Source: CAXSEF01 sp964236695 (GTDB lineage: Bacteria; Pseudomonadota; Alphaproteobacteria; Acetobacterales; Acetobacteraceae). Taken from it: a stretch of DNA of 5,608 nucleotides. The notes beneath the pieces are model-generated. The model did no database searches. It was not told the DNA's origin and saw nothing but the letters and a program-made list of their open reading frames with translations. This document shows positions 5,324 through 5,608 of this stretch, piece by piece (the stretch's first letter is position 1; the number at the start of each line of letters is the position of its first letter). The stretch is taken from contig CAXSFU010000130.1 of NCBI GenBank assembly GCA_964236695.1, forward strand, positions 1-5,608. Reading direction: 5' to 3'. A program made the translations under genes and the position numbers.

Positions 5324-5608
5324 GCGGCTGCCTGCGTCTGGCGCCGTGGCTGCGGCGCGGTGTTTCGCGTGTCCGTGCCCCGTCCGGATCGCCGGGGGGC
5401 CACGCTGGAGGAGCGACGCCGGCCGGGTGGCTCCGGGCGGCTGCGCCGGCTCGGCCGCCGGGCGGAGCCCATGGGCCCGGCCACGGCGCGCGGACGCGGC
5501 GCGTGTCGTGTTGCGGCGCACACATAGGGTGACGTGCGGCTGAGTGCGAGGGAAAACCGCAGCGCGCGTCCGGGTGGGCGGGGGCCGGCGTGAGCAAGGC
5601 CTGGCGCG
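5324..5608. other. Upstream region of typA, no gene supported
   Basis: These 285 bp hold open frames on both strands, but none shows a protein family, a good ribosome site or non-GC-driven coding character. The typA promoter should lie here on the minus strand. CTATGT, the complement of 5523-5528, is a weak -10 candidate with no matching -35, so I leave it uncalled. Confidence 0.5.

Noticed and set aside
5324..5521. N-terminal extension of TypA to 5521
   Set aside because: TypA proteins start at the residues encoded from 5323; the extension is low-complexity Arg/Pro/Ala sequence.
3431..5527. 698-codon open frame antisense to typA
   Set aside because: The protein is Leu/Ala/Val/Asp/His-rich with no family features. 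It mirrors typA codons and is explained by GC bias.
3345..5597. 750-codon open frame on the minus strand overlapping typA
   Set aside because: It overlaps the entire, clearly real typA in another frame, is extremely Arg/Pro/Ala-rich, and ends in repeat R5. Long spurious frames are expected at this GC content.
1..5608. Defence system, toxin-antitoxin, CRISPR or other novel multi-gene system
   Set aside because: The four supported genes are recognisable core or common families with no shared operon, no transposase or integrase, and no direct-repeat array with spacers.

Overview
This is a very GC-rich window (roughly 70% by eye). It looks chromosomal and points to an alphaproteobacterium, most plausibly a Rhodospirillales/Acetobacteraceae-type genome. 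That placement is an inference from base composition, the protein sequences and the style of the interspersed palindromic repeats; no marker gene in the window settles it. I see no phage, plasmid, IS transposase, tRNA, rRNA or CRISPR signal.

Layout, left to right. 1-143: one full copy and one decayed copy of a two-hairpin repeat. 144-779 (-): a small histidine-phosphatase-superfamily protein that keeps both histidines but has lost the usual phosphate-binding arginines. 780-1148: a 369-bp divergent intergenic region with a perfect 32-nt palindrome, a GAAC-rich patch and a 16-nt inverted repeat near the next gene. 1149-1889 (+): a bactofilin, starting at TTG with a strong Shine-Dalgarno (SD) sequence and carrying a second strong SD plus in-frame ATG inside the gene. 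1890-2058: convergent intergenic DNA beginning with another repeat. 2059-3423 (-): an AmpG-type major facilitator transporter whose two ends are encoded by repeat sequence. 3424-3493: the rest of the second composite repeat. 3494-5323 (-): typA/bipA, complete and ordinary. 5324-5608: typA upstream region, with no gene I can support.

The genes are mostly unrelated core functions and not one pathway. Bactofilin (a polymer-forming scaffold that commonly localises envelope work) and AmpG (muropeptide recycling) both touch cell-wall biology, but they are convergent and not co-transcribed. typA and ampG are on the same strand, 70 to 170 bp apart depending on the ampG start, with a repeat between them.

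The most distinctive content is the repeat family. Each unit has a GGAAG-like lead, a hairpin closing on a TCT/AGA loop, a spacer resembling ACCCCGCC, and a second hairpin. Every gene in the window has a unit directly at its 3' end, in the same orientation relative to that gene. Units also occur as inverted pairs, like BIME/REP elements. One stem shows a compensatory base-pair change between copies. I found no evidence for a new multi-gene system.
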